From Halospina denitrificans (GTDB lineage: Bacteria; Pseudomonadota; Gammaproteobacteria; Pseudomonadales; Oleiphilaceae): DNA of 64,000 bases. The stretch covers positions 311,538 through 375,537 of the forward strand of contig NZ_SOAX01000003.1 in NCBI RefSeq assembly GCF_004364635.1. Reading direction: 5' to 3'. The notes below the pieces were generated by a model. It made no database searches. It was not told where the DNA came from and saw nothing but the letters and a program-made list of their open reading frames with translations. A program made the position numbers and the translations under genes. Shown here one piece after another: positions 34,641 through 42,996 of the stretch (the first letter of the stretch is position 1; each line of letters begins with the position of its first letter).

Positions 34641-36557
34641 TCAACCCGCCATCTCCTCCAGCTCTACCCAGCGCTCCATGGCGGTTTCCAGCTCGCTTTC
34701 AGCCTGGGAGAGCCTGCCCAGCACCTGCTGGACCTCTTCCGGATCACCCTCATAGAAATCCGGCGTCGAGATCCGCGCATTGAGGTCTTCAACCTCCTGT
34801 TCCAGGCCGCGGATCCGCTCCGGTAACTGTTCAAGCTCACGCTTGTATTTGTAGCTCAGTTTGTTGTTCCTGGGTGTGGCCGGCTTGTCATTGGCACTGC
34901 GCTCGGCCGTTCCGGAAGCGGGCCCCGAACGGCCGGCTTTTCCCGCTGGCTGCTCAGTGGGGAAAAGGCCGCCTTCCCGACGCCAGTCACTGAATCCGCC
35001 GATGGTTTCGTGCACTCCCCCTTCCCCATCGAGGAAAAAGACGCTGCCGGCCACGTGATCCAGGAATTCGCGGTCGTGGCTGATCAGGATGACTGTTCCG
35101 GGAAATTCCACAAGCTGCGCTTCCAGCAGCTCAAGCGTATCCACATCCAGGTCGTTGGTGGGCTCATCCAGAACCAGGATATTGGCGGGTTGACTGAACA
35201 GCTTGGCCAGAAGCAGGCGTGCGCGCTCGCCCCCCGAGAGTACACGGACCTGGCTTCGCGCCCGATCCGGCGTAAACAGGAATTCCTGGAGATAGCCCAT
35301 AATGTGTCGGCTACGGCCGTTAACCTCGATAAACTCCCGGCCTTCACTCAGGTTGTCCAGGGCGGTCTTTTCGGGATCCAACTGACCGCGGAGCTGGTCA
35401 AAATACGCCACCTCCTGGCGGGTCCCACGCTTGATCTCACCCGACGTAGGCTCAAGCTCGCCAAGCAGCAGACGCAACAGCGTGGTCTTTCCCGACCCGT
35501 TCTCGCCGATAAGGCCGATCTTGTCGCCACGCATCAGCGTCAACTCAAGATCCTGGATCAGTGGCTTGTCAGGTTCATAGGCGAACCCTGCCCCGATGGC
35601 TTCCGCAATCAGCTTGCCGGAACGCCCGGCATCCTCAACCTGGATCCGGGCCGTGCCACTGCGTTCCCGCCGCTCACGGCGTTCCTCGCGCATGGCCTGA
35701 AGGTGCTTTACCCTGCCCTGGTTGCGCGTACGCCGCGCCTTCACACCCTGGCGAATCCATTGCTCCTCCTGGGCCAGTTTCTTATCGAATTCAGCGCGCT
35801 GGCGCTCTTCCTCGGCAATCGCCTTCTCCTTGGCCTCCAGGTAACGGTCATAATTACCCGGCCAGGAGCTGAGGCGACCCCGATCAAGTTCGATAATCCG
35901 GGTCGCCATGGCCCGGATAAAGGCCCGGTCGTGACTCACGAACAGCACGGCGCCACTGAACTGGGCCAGTGCCGTCTCAAGCCAACGGATCGCGGGAACG
36001 TCAAGGTGGTTCGTGGGCTCATCGAGCAACAACAGATCGGGCTCGGTCACCATGGCCTTGGCCAGCAGAACCCGGCGCTGCCACCCCCCTGAAAGCGTAT
36101 CCAGACTGACGTCGGGCGGGATCCGGTACTGCTCAAGGGTGGTGCGGATGCGCTGATCGAAACGCCAGCCATCCAGCTCTTCCAGCCGCTCCTGCACGAC
36201 CTGCAGGCGGTTAAGATCACCCCCATCGCCGGCCGACATGGACAGCGCCTGGAATTCATCCAGAAGGCGGGCGGTCTCTGGAAAGGCGTCCGCCACCACG
36301 TTGTAGGCGGTTCGGTTACGGATTTCCGGCAACTCCTGGGGAAGCACGGCAACCCTCACGCCATCAGGCACCGAAACCTCGCCGGCATCCGGCGTCATCT
36401 CCCCGGTAATCAGGCGCAGAAGTGTGGATTTCCCCTCACCGTTACGGCCGAGCAGACAGATTCGCTCGCCGCGCTCGATCCGGAGTTCGGCGCCATCAAG
36501 TAGCGGCTGCATGCCGAACGCCAGCTGGACTGATTCCAGCGTCAGTACTGTGGTCAT
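34641..36557 (-). CDS. uup: ABC-F ATPase Uup
   Basis: Soluble ABC-F protein with two tandem ATPase domains: Walker A GRNGEGKST (residues about 37-45) and GENGSGKTT, signature motifs LSGGWQRR and LSGGERAR, Walker B LLLDEPTNHLD and LVLDEPTNDLD. The interdomain linker is basic and Arg-rich. The C-terminal coiled coil (about 575-635), after a disordered stretch, separates Uup from EttA. At 638 residues it matches E. coli Uup, which has been linked to ribosome function and to DNA transactions that limit transposon excision. A TATACT at 36598-36603 is a candidate -10. Confidence 0.94.
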   Translation of the reverse strand: MTTVLTLESVQLAFGMQPLLDGAELRIERGERICLLGRNGEGKSTLLRLITGEMTPDAGEVSVPDGVRVAVLPQELPEIRNRTAYNVVADAFPETARLLDEFQALSMSAGDGGDLNRLQVVQERLEELDGWRFDQRIRTTLEQYRIPPDVSLDTLSGGWQRRVLLAKAMVTEPDLLLLDEPTNHLDVPAIRWLETALAQFSGAVLFVSHDRAFIRAMATRIIELDRGRLSSWPGNYDRYLEAKEKAIAEEERQRAEFDKKLAQEEQWIRQGVKARRTRNQGRVKHLQAMREERRERRERSGTARIQVEDAGRSGKLIAEAIGAGFAYEPDKPLIQDLELTLMRGDKIGLIGENGSGKTTLLRLLLGELEPTSGEIKRGTRQEVAYFDQLRGQLDPEKTALDNLSEGREFIEVNGRSRHIMGYLQEFLFTPDRARSQVRVLSGGERARLLLAKLFSQPANILVLDEPTNDLDVDTLELLEAQLVEFPGTVILISHDREFLDHVAGSVFFLDGEGGVHETIGGFSDWRREGGLFPTEQPAGKAGRSGPASGTAERSANDKPATPRNNKLSYKYKRELEQLPERIRGLEQEVEDLNARISTPDFYEGDPEEVQQVLGRLSQAESELETAMERWVELEEMAG

Positions 36558-36637
36558 AGTGTCCTGTTCATTGGTTCATCAGGTTACGTCAGCGCCAAGT
36601 ATAACTGAGCGCGACGCCTTTCGGGGGGCGGGAACGT

Positions 36638-36666
36638 AAAAGCCCGACCACAAAGGGCCGGGCTTT
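36638..36666 (-). terminator. tRNA-Gly terminator
   Basis: AAAGCCCG and CGGGCTTT pair across a short imperfect inner stem, with a T run on the minus strand, immediately after the tRNA 3' end. It ends the monocistronic tRNA transcript just upstream of uup. Confidence 0.85.
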
Positions 36667-36673
36667 CGGAATC

Positions 36674-36749
<76 letters not shown>

Positions 36750-36766
36750 GTTGACAGTGCCTGCGT

Positions 36767-36794
36767 ATTCTACGAATTGTATTGGGCGCGTCAA
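36767..36794 (-). promoter_or_regulatory. tRNA-Gly promoter
   Basis: On the minus strand TTGACG (36789-36794), a 16-nt spacer and TAGAAT (36767-36772), about 10-12 nt upstream of the tRNA 5' end. Confidence 0.75.
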
Positions 36795-36836
36795 TACCCT
36801 TCCCCGAAATTCAACCCGCAACCCGGCTGAGCCAGG

Positions 36837-37454
36837 CTATTGCCCGAAGGACTGTTCGTTGCCGGCCAGGAACGCCTTCTCAGCCGTGCTGCTGGTCCGC
36901 TTCATGGTTGCATTGCGGTGCGGGAAGCGACCAAACCGCTCAATGAGTGCCTGGTGGCGCTGGGCGCTCTGGTAAAAGCCGTCCAGTACGTCCCGCAGGC
37001 GTCCGGAGGCGGTTCGCACCAGTTGCTCGTAAAGCGCGACGGATTCCTGCTGCAGGGTGCGATTCTCCGCATGTTGATAGGGCATGTAGAAAAACGCGCG
37101 CTGAATCAGCGCCAGACGCACATCATCACCCCGCTCAACCCCCTCCCGGGCCAGGCGCTGTGCCAGCGAATCATTCTGGAAGGCCATGGCGGTCCGCCGG
37201 TATATGTTGCGCGAGAACTGGTCCAGCAGAAGGATCTCCGCCAATGCGCCACCGGGCTCCCTGCGCCAGTGATCCAGTCCCTCTTCCGAGGCCAGCAACA
37301 CCATGGATGAGAAACGCCGCCTCAGCCCCCAGTCGAATCGTCGGTTTACAGAGAACCACTGTTCGCGGTATGACTTCCCGGGAACGCCGTCGTCATCCAA
37401 TGGACCGAACCAGAAATCCAGAATGAAGGGCCATTCGAACATAACAGACAGCAT
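36837..37454 (-). CDS. DUF924 family protein
   Basis: A 205-residue cytoplasmic, mostly helical protein of the DUF924 family. It has the family's opening ILDFWFGPLDDDG, the FSVNRRFD region, LLLDQFSRNIYR, and FFYMPYQHAENRTLQQESV. The fold is TPR-like; no activity is established for the family. The start may be the first Met at 37454 or the one at codon 5 (MFEWPF). Monocistronic between tRNA-Gly and the divergent epimerase gene. Confidence 0.88.
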   Translation of the reverse strand: MLSVMFEWPFILDFWFGPLDDDGVPGKSYREQWFSVNRRFDWGLRRRFSSMVLLASEEGLDHWRREPGGALAEILLLDQFSRNIYRRTAMAFQNDSLAQRLAREGVERGDDVRLALIQRAFFYMPYQHAENRTLQQESVALYEQLVRTASGRLRDVLDGFYQSAQRHQALIERFGRFPHRNATMKRTSSTAEKAFLAGNEQSFGQ

Positions 37455-37579
37455 CCTGATATCAGCGGAGCGAAGCGTAACAGATTCTCATTGCACCCAA
37501 CGGAACCTCAAGGGAGAGTTTCAATGGGTACAATGAAGGTTATACACTCAGGAGTATCTGCACGGGAAATCGTTTCAGT

Positions 37580-38482
37580 ATGAGCAGACATATTGTCATT
37601 ACCGGTGGAACCGGTTTCATAGGGCAGGCCCTGTGCCATCGCCTGCAAAACCAGGGGCACCGCCTGACCGTCTTCAGCCGGCGCAATGAGGAAGAGGTTG
37701 AGCGCCTCTGTGGCCGTGTGCGCGTCATTAACCGGCTGTCCGCTATTCCCGGCCTTGGTCCGATCAATGCGGTCATCAATCTTGCCGGCGAAGGCATCGC
37801 CGAGAAACGCTGGACCAGGAAGCGCAAACAGGCCCTGTGGGACAGCCGGGTTGCGCTCACGGAGGAGTTGGTCAGCCATCTGAAACGCTGCCCGGAAGCC
37901 CCGGAAGTTCTGATCTCCGGCTCCGCCGTGGGCTACTATGGTGACCAGGGTGATGCAACCGTGACCGAAAGCACCGCGCCAACGGATGAGTTCACCCACC
38001 GCATGTGTAATGCCTGGGAACAGGCCGCGCTGGCGCTTGAGGGCAGTTCCCGGGTCTGTCTCTCTCGCACCGGCCTTGTAGTGGGGCGCGGCGGGGGCTT
38101 CCTGCAGCAGATGCTGCCACTGTTCCGGATGGGCCTGGGAGGACGGCTCGGCAAGGGTACCCAGTACATGCCATGGATTCATCGCCAGGATATGGTTGAG
38201 GCGCTGGTTCATCTGCTCGAGAACCCGGAGCTTACCGGCCCCGTCAACATGACCGCCCCCAACCCCGTCACCAACGCCGAATTCACCCGGGTACTGGGCA
38301 ATGTTCTCAATCGCCCGGCCATGCTTCCGGCACCCTCGCCGGCACTCAAGCTGGCTCTGGGAGAAATGGCGCGCCTGCTGCTGACCGGTCAGAAAGCGAT
38401 CCCTGAAAAGCTTCTGAATACGGGGTATGAATTTCATTACCCACAGCTGGAAGCAGCACTGAAGGAGGCCATCCAGTCTTGA
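37580..38482 (+). CDS. TIGR01777/YfcH family NAD-dependent epimerase
   Basis: A 300-residue short-chain-dehydrogenase-like protein with the N-terminal NAD(P) motif ITGGTGFIGQALCHRL and family-specific segments NLAGEGIAEKRWT, SGSAVGYYGDQGD and RTGLVVGRGGGFL. The C-terminal DUF1731 has NMTAPNPVTNAEFTRVLG. The family is widespread and its substrate is unknown. The stop overlaps the next gene by 4 nt, so the two are translationally coupled. Confidence 0.92.
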   Translation: MSRHIVITGGTGFIGQALCHRLQNQGHRLTVFSRRNEEEVERLCGRVRVINRLSAIPGLGPINAVINLAGEGIAEKRWTRKRKQALWDSRVALTEELVSHLKRCPEAPEVLISGSAVGYYGDQGDATVTESTAPTDEFTHRMCNAWEQAALALEGSSRVCLSRTGLVVGRGGGFLQQMLPLFRMGLGGRLGKGTQYMPWIHRQDMVEALVHLLENPELTGPVNMTAPNPVTNAEFTRVLGNVLNRPAMLPAPSPALKLALGEMARLLLTGQKAIPEKLLNTGYEFHYPQLEAALKEAIQS

Positions 38483-39060
38483 GGAATCCGTGGCGAATAC
38501 TGCTCATGGCGACGCTGGCGCTGATGGCTGCCCTTCCCCTCCAGGCCCGGGAGGGGGCCGGGTTTCCCTCCGGGGCCAGTTACGAGGCCTGCAGCATGAT
38601 CGCCAGCCAGTACCTGACCACGATACAACTCCTCCAGAAAGGTTTCGATCCCGAGGTTCTCAGGGAAACCCTGCCAGGATTGACCGACCCGGGCGCCCGC
38701 CGGATCGACTCGCTCCAGAAACAGATTGAGCGCAGTGGCATCATCGAAACCTACTCTGGCGTCAACGCACGCTACGCGCGCTGCGCTTCGAAAGTCCATG
38801 AGCAGCGGGGACAGCCCGAGCCCGGAACCCGGCAACACCATTTCTATGTATGCGCGGGTGAGAACAAGGTCCGGTACGAAATCCTCCTGGCTGCCCTGGC
38901 CGGCGGGCAGCCTGACGAAATCCGGGAACAGCTGGCGCCGCCTCACCGCGAGGTCGCCACCCGGATTTTCCAGCGACTGCGTGAAAGCAATACTGACGTC
39001 GTGTTCAGTGAACTGGCTTCTGAGCTCAAGGTGTGCCTGAAGAATGACCCCGCCGGATGA
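38479..39060 (+). CDS. Small secreted protein of unknown function
   Basis: A 193-residue protein with a TTG start overlapping the stop of the epimerase gene by 4 nt and a GAAGGAGG site upstream. The N-terminus is a Sec signal (hydrophobic ILLMATLALMAALPLQA, cleavage near QAR). The mature chain is mainly helical and has four cysteines (in YEACSMIA, YARCASKV, FYVCAGEN and LKVCLKND), which could form two disulfides in the periplasm. I recognise no family. Translational coupling to the epimerase suggests a shared function, but none can be named. Confidence 0.7.
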   Translation: MRNPWRILLMATLALMAALPLQAREGAGFPSGASYEACSMIASQYLTTIQLLQKGFDPEVLRETLPGLTDPGARRIDSLQKQIERSGIIETYSGVNARYARCASKVHEQRGQPEPGTRQHHFYVCAGENKVRYEILLAALAGGQPDEIREQLAPPHREVATRIFQRLRESNTDVVFSELASELKVCLKNDPAG

Positions 39061-39077
39061 TCCGGCGCAAAAAATTG

Positions 39078-39106
39078 TTGACAGGAAAGCGCCCCTTCTC
39101 TAAAGT
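39078..39106 (+). promoter_or_regulatory. tRNA-Glu promoter with GC-rich discriminator
   Basis: TTGACA (39078-39083), a 17-nt spacer and TAAAGT (39101-39106), followed by TCGCGCCC. A perfect -35 with a GC-rich discriminator is typical of stringently controlled stable-RNA promoters. Initiation near 39113 leaves about 20 nt before the tRNA. Confidence 0.8.
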
Positions 39107-39132
39107 TCGCGCCCTGTAACGCATTGCACAGC

Positions 39133-39207
39133 GTCCCGTTCGTCTAGTGGTTAGGACACCGCCCTTTCACGGCGGTAACAGGGGTTCGAGTCCCCTACGG
39201 GACGCCA
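39133..39207 (+). tRNA. tRNA-Glu (anticodon TTC)
   Basis: A 75-nt cloverleaf with acceptor GTCCCGT/ACGGGAC, D-arm TCGTCTAGTGGTTAGGACA, anticodon loop CTTTCAC, T-arm GTTCGAGTC, discriminator G and encoded CCA. It decodes GAA and GAG. No clear terminator follows in the 136 bp before the next gene. Confidence 0.97.
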
Positions 39208-39343
39208 TTTTCCTCCCCGGCAATGGCGTCAATCTCCGCTGCATCTATCGGTTTTTCCCGCATTTTATGCGACGCTCTCCCGCTTCACTGCTATATTAAC
39301 AAAACAAAACCAAATCGTTTCCTACAGCCAGAGCCCCAACCTG

Positions 39344-41755
39344 ATGCGAAACCCGTTATCATGGCCCGCTCGCCTCAGAAAACAGTCCCCACTGTCATTC
39401 CGCTTGCTGGGTTATATCATCCTGTGCAGCTCAGTGTTTACCCTTGTGGCATCCGCCGCCCAGGTCTACGTCGATTATCAGGCAGATGTGAGTGCCATCC
39501 GGGAACGGCTCAGCGACATCGAGGATGGTTACAAGAGCAGCCTCGCAGGCAGCGTATGGGCCATTGACGAAGACCTGATACGACTCCAGCTTGAAGGCAT
39601 CACCAGTCTCCCGGACATCAGCCGGGCCCGTCTCAGAATGTACCCGGATGCCGAACTGACCGTGGGTGATGTCCCCGCCGACGCCGGCACTGCAAGCCAT
39701 TCATTCACACTCAGCCGAAGTGCAGAGCAGGACTACCAGCTTGGAAGGGTGACAGTAACGGCGAGCCTCGAAAGCGCCAACGAGAACCTGCAGCGCAACA
39801 TACAGGTTATCTTCACGACCCAGGCACTGCGTACCTTTTTCATTTCACTGCTGATCCTGTGGATTTTCCAGTATTTCGTCGCCCGTCACCTGGGTACCAT
39901 GGCCCGCTATACGCGACAATTCACTCTGAGAAACCTGGACACCCCGCTTCGCCTCGACAGAAACCGGCGGGGAAAGAGCGTCAGTGACGAACTGGACCAG
40001 GTTACTGACGCCATCAACAGCATGCGGGAACGGCTCCGCAGCGATCTGGAGCGCCAGCAGCAGGATGCCCGGGAAATCCGCAAGCTGTCACTTGCCCTGG
40101 AGCAGAGCCCATCCTCGGTCATCATTTGTGACCGGGACTGGCGCATTGAGTATGTGAACAATAAATTCCTGCAACTGACGGGGTTGAGCCGGGATGATGT
40201 GCTTGGCCAGTATCCCGCCTATCTGACGCAGGACACCCTTTCAGGGGACCAGAATCAGGAACTGTGGAAGAACGTCCGGCTTCAGGCGCAGCGGGCCGGT
40301 GTCTGGCAGGGTGAGATGCAGCGTACCCGGGAGAACGGTGAGCGTTTCTGGGAGCAGGTCGTGGTCACGCCCATCAAGGACGAGCGGGACATCCCCTCGC
40401 ACTATCTGATCCTGGGCGAGGACATCAGCATCCGAAAACGCTACGAACAGCAACTGCTCAGGCAGGCCAATTACGATACGCTCACCGGGCTGCCCAACCG
40501 GATGCTCGCCCTCGATCGCCTCAAGCTGGCCCTGGCCCAGAGTCGCCGGGACGGGAGCATGGTGGGCGTCATGTTCCTGGATCTGGACAACTTCAAGCAC
40601 ATCAACGACACCCTGGGCCACGAAGCCGGCGATAACCTCCTGATCGAGGGTGCCCGGCGCATCTCCGCCTGCCTGCGCGGCACCAGCACGGTTGCCCGCC
40701 TCGGCGGTGACGAATTTCTGGTGATTCTGCCCTCACTCAGCTCACCGGCGGCCGTGGAACAGGTCGCCGAACGTATTCTCCAGACCTTTGTGCCGCCGTT
40801 TCACCTGGCGGACCAGGAAGTGTTTGTCAGCACTAGTATCGGCATTGCCCTCTACCCCGGTGATTCGGACGACAGCACCAACCTGCTCCAGAACGCGGAT
40901 GCCGCCATGTATGAGGCGAAGCACCGCGGCAAGAGCGCTTACCAGCGGTTCCAGCCGGAAATGAAGGAGGTTTCCCAGGAACGCCTGCAGATGGAAAGCC
41001 TGCTTCGCCGAGCCCTGGAGATGCAGGAATTTGAGCTGCATTTCCAGCCCATAATCCGCATGGACGATCGCCAGTTGGTGGGTGCGGAAGCCCTCCTGCG
41101 CTGGGAGAGTCCGACCCTGGGGGAAGTATCACCAGACCGGTTCATACCGTTGGCCGAGGAAACCGGCCTGATCATTTCCATTGGCCGCTGGGTCCTCCAG
41201 CAGGCCTGCCAGGCGGTCAGTCGCTGGAACCAGGAACGCGAGGAGCCGCTGTGCATGGCCATCAACGTATCGCCCCGCCAATTCCGCGACCCGCATTTCG
41301 TGGAGACCATCCGTGCAGCGCTCGACGAATCCGGTCTTGGCGGGGAATCACTGGAACTCGAAATCACCGAACGCCTGATTCTCGACAACAATATTGATAC
41401 GGACAGGGTGCTGGCGGAGCTGGACGCCATGAACGTGCGCCTCTCAGTGGACGACTTTGGCACCGGCTACTCCGCGTTGGGCTATATCAAGAAGTACCCC
41501 TTCGACACCCTCAAGATCGACAAGTCCTTTATCCATGACATGACCACCAAGGCCGATGATTCCGCGCTGGTGCGCGCCATCATCCAGATGGCGCACAGCC
41601 TCAGCCTCCAGGTGATTGCCGAGGGCGTTGAGGCGCCGGAGGAATTTGAGTTCCTGAAAAAGGAGAACTGTGATTACGCCCAGGGCTTTCTGTTCACGCC
41701 ACCCCTGCGCGAAGACAGCTTTATTACCTGGCTAAACGGGACCATGGACCGGTAA
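39344..41755 (+). CDS. Membrane PAS-GGDEF-EAL cyclic-di-GMP signalling protein
   Basis: An 803-residue inner-membrane signalling protein. Two transmembrane helices (about 20-42 and 160-182) enclose a periplasmic sensor of about 115 residues. A HAMP-like helical stretch (about 185-245), a PAS domain (about 248-365), a GGDEF domain with GGDEF intact at 454-458, and an EAL domain with EALLRW at 582-587 follow. The EAL catalytic set looks complete (INVSPRQF, EITE, DDFGTGYS, LKIDKSFI, AEGVE, QGFLF). The RxxD inhibitory site before GGDEF is absent. So both cyclase and phosphodiesterase activities are possible, or GTP may activate the EAL domain. Ligand and output are unknown; not in an obvious operon. 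Confidence 0.93.
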   Translation: MRNPLSWPARLRKQSPLSFRLLGYIILCSSVFTLVASAAQVYVDYQADVSAIRERLSDIEDGYKSSLAGSVWAIDEDLIRLQLEGITSLPDISRARLRMYPDAELTVGDVPADAGTASHSFTLSRSAEQDYQLGRVTVTASLESANENLQRNIQVIFTTQALRTFFISLLILWIFQYFVARHLGTMARYTRQFTLRNLDTPLRLDRNRRGKSVSDELDQVTDAINSMRERLRSDLERQQQDAREIRKLSLALEQSPSSVIICDRDWRIEYVNNKFLQLTGLSRDDVLGQYPAYLTQDTLSGDQNQELWKNVRLQAQRAGVWQGEMQRTRENGERFWEQVVVTPIKDERDIPSHYLILGEDISIRKRYEQQLLRQANYDTLTGLPNRMLALDRLKLALAQSRRDGSMVGVMFLDLDNFKHINDTLGHEAGDNLLIEGARRISACLRGTSTVARLGGDEFLVILPSLSSPAAVEQVAERILQTFVPPFHLADQEVFVSTSIGIALYPGDSDDSTNLLQNADAAMYEAKHRGKSAYQRFQPEMKEVSQERLQMESLLRRALEMQEFELHFQPIIRMDDRQLVGAEALLRWESPTLGEVSPDRFIPLAEETGLIISIGRWVLQQACQAVSRWNQEREEPLCMAINVSPRQFRDPHFVETIRAALDESGLGGESLELEITERLILDNNIDTDRVLAELDAMNVRLSVDDFGTGYSALGYIKKYPFDTLKIDKSFIHDMTTKADDSALVRAIIQMAHSLSLQVIAEGVEAPEEFEFLKKENCDYAQGFLFTPPLREDSFITWLNGTMDR

Positions 41756-41802
41756 TATCACGCTGACACATCGATACCACGGCCCGGCCACGGAGAGCCC
41801 GC

Positions 41803-42996
41803 ATGGGAGACCACCAGATTCTCATCGTCAATTCAGGAAGTTCATCCCTGAAGCTCAGCATCGCGAGCCTGCCGCCATACCAGGTACTCGCCAGCCTGGT
41901 GGCGGAGCGGCTCGGGACAGAAAAGGCCATCCTGCGCATGGAAGCGCCCCATCAGATCGAGCAGCCACTGCGCACCAACGCGACTCACCGGACTGCCCTG
42001 GAGGCCTGCCTCACCCTGTGCCAGAAACAGGGACTGCTCACCCGTGCGCCGGATGGCGTGGGCCACCGCGTGGTCCACGGAGGGGAAACCTTCACCCAAT
42101 CAACGAGGGTCACAGACACGGTCATCAGTGCCATTGAGGAGTGCGTGCCACTGGCGCCGCTGCATAACCCCGCCAACCTGGAAGGCATTCAGGCCATGCG
42201 CGCCATCTACCCGGATGTTCCGCAGGTTGCCGTTTTTGATACCGCCTTTCACCAGACCCTGCCCAGGCACGCCTACCTGTACGCGTTGCCCTACGCCCTT
42301 TATCAGGATCAGGGTGTGCGTCGATATGGCTTCCATGGCACCAGCCATCGTTTCATGGTCCGTGAGGCGGCTCGCATGGAAGGACAGAGCGAGGACGATA
42401 CCTGCCTGATTTCCGCGCATCTCGGGAATGGCTGCAGCATAACCGCGATCCGCCATGGCCGGAGCGTGGATACCAGCATGGGGCTGACGCCACTCGAGGG
42501 GCTGGTTATGGGAACCCGCAGCGGCGACATCGACCCGGGAGTGTTCGACTTCCTGTACCATCGGGGCTGGTCCCCGGACCAGATCAACGGGATGCTCAAC
42601 CGCGACAGTGGGCTCAAGGGCCTGTCCGGGCTCAGTAACGACATGCGCACCCTCACCGAGGCCGCCGATACCGGCAACGACCGGGCCGCGCTGGCCGTGG
42701 AGGTGTTCTGTTTCCGCCTGGCACGCTACATCGGCGCCATGATGGCATCCCTGCCCCGCCTTGACGCCCTGGTATTCACCGGTGGCATCGGCGAGAACAG
42801 CGCCACTGTGCGTGCGCGGACGCTGTCACACCTTGCGTTGCTGGGCTTCGGTCTGGACGAAAGCGCCAACCAGTGTCATGGCGCGGAACACGGCGGAGCA
42901 ATCCATGCCCATGGGCAACATCCGGTTCTCGTCATCCCGACCGATGAAGAACAGGTCATCGCAATGGACACGGCACAGATTACAAGGAGCACCTGA
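41803..42996 (+). CDS. ackA: Acetate kinase
   Basis: Interconverts acetate plus ATP with acetyl phosphate. The 397-residue protein has the ASKHA motifs ILIVNSGSSSLK, RYGFHGTSHRF, SAHLGNGCS and FTGGIGENS. It overlaps pta by the ATGA junction at 42993-42996, so acetyl-CoA/acetate interconversion enzymes are made together. The 47-bp gap after the GGDEF-EAL gene lacks a clear terminator, so some readthrough is possible. Confidence 0.97.
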   Translation: MGDHQILIVNSGSSSLKLSIASLPPYQVLASLVAERLGTEKAILRMEAPHQIEQPLRTNATHRTALEACLTLCQKQGLLTRAPDGVGHRVVHGGETFTQSTRVTDTVISAIEECVPLAPLHNPANLEGIQAMRAIYPDVPQVAVFDTAFHQTLPRHAYLYALPYALYQDQGVRRYGFHGTSHRFMVREAARMEGQSEDDTCLISAHLGNGCSITAIRHGRSVDTSMGLTPLEGLVMGTRSGDIDPGVFDFLYHRGWSPDQINGMLNRDSGLKGLSGLSNDMRTLTEAADTGNDRAALAVEVFCFRLARYIGAMMASLPRLDALVFTGGIGENSATVRARTLSHLALLGFGLDESANQCHGAEHGGAIHAHGQHPVLVIPTDEEQVIAMDTAQITRST

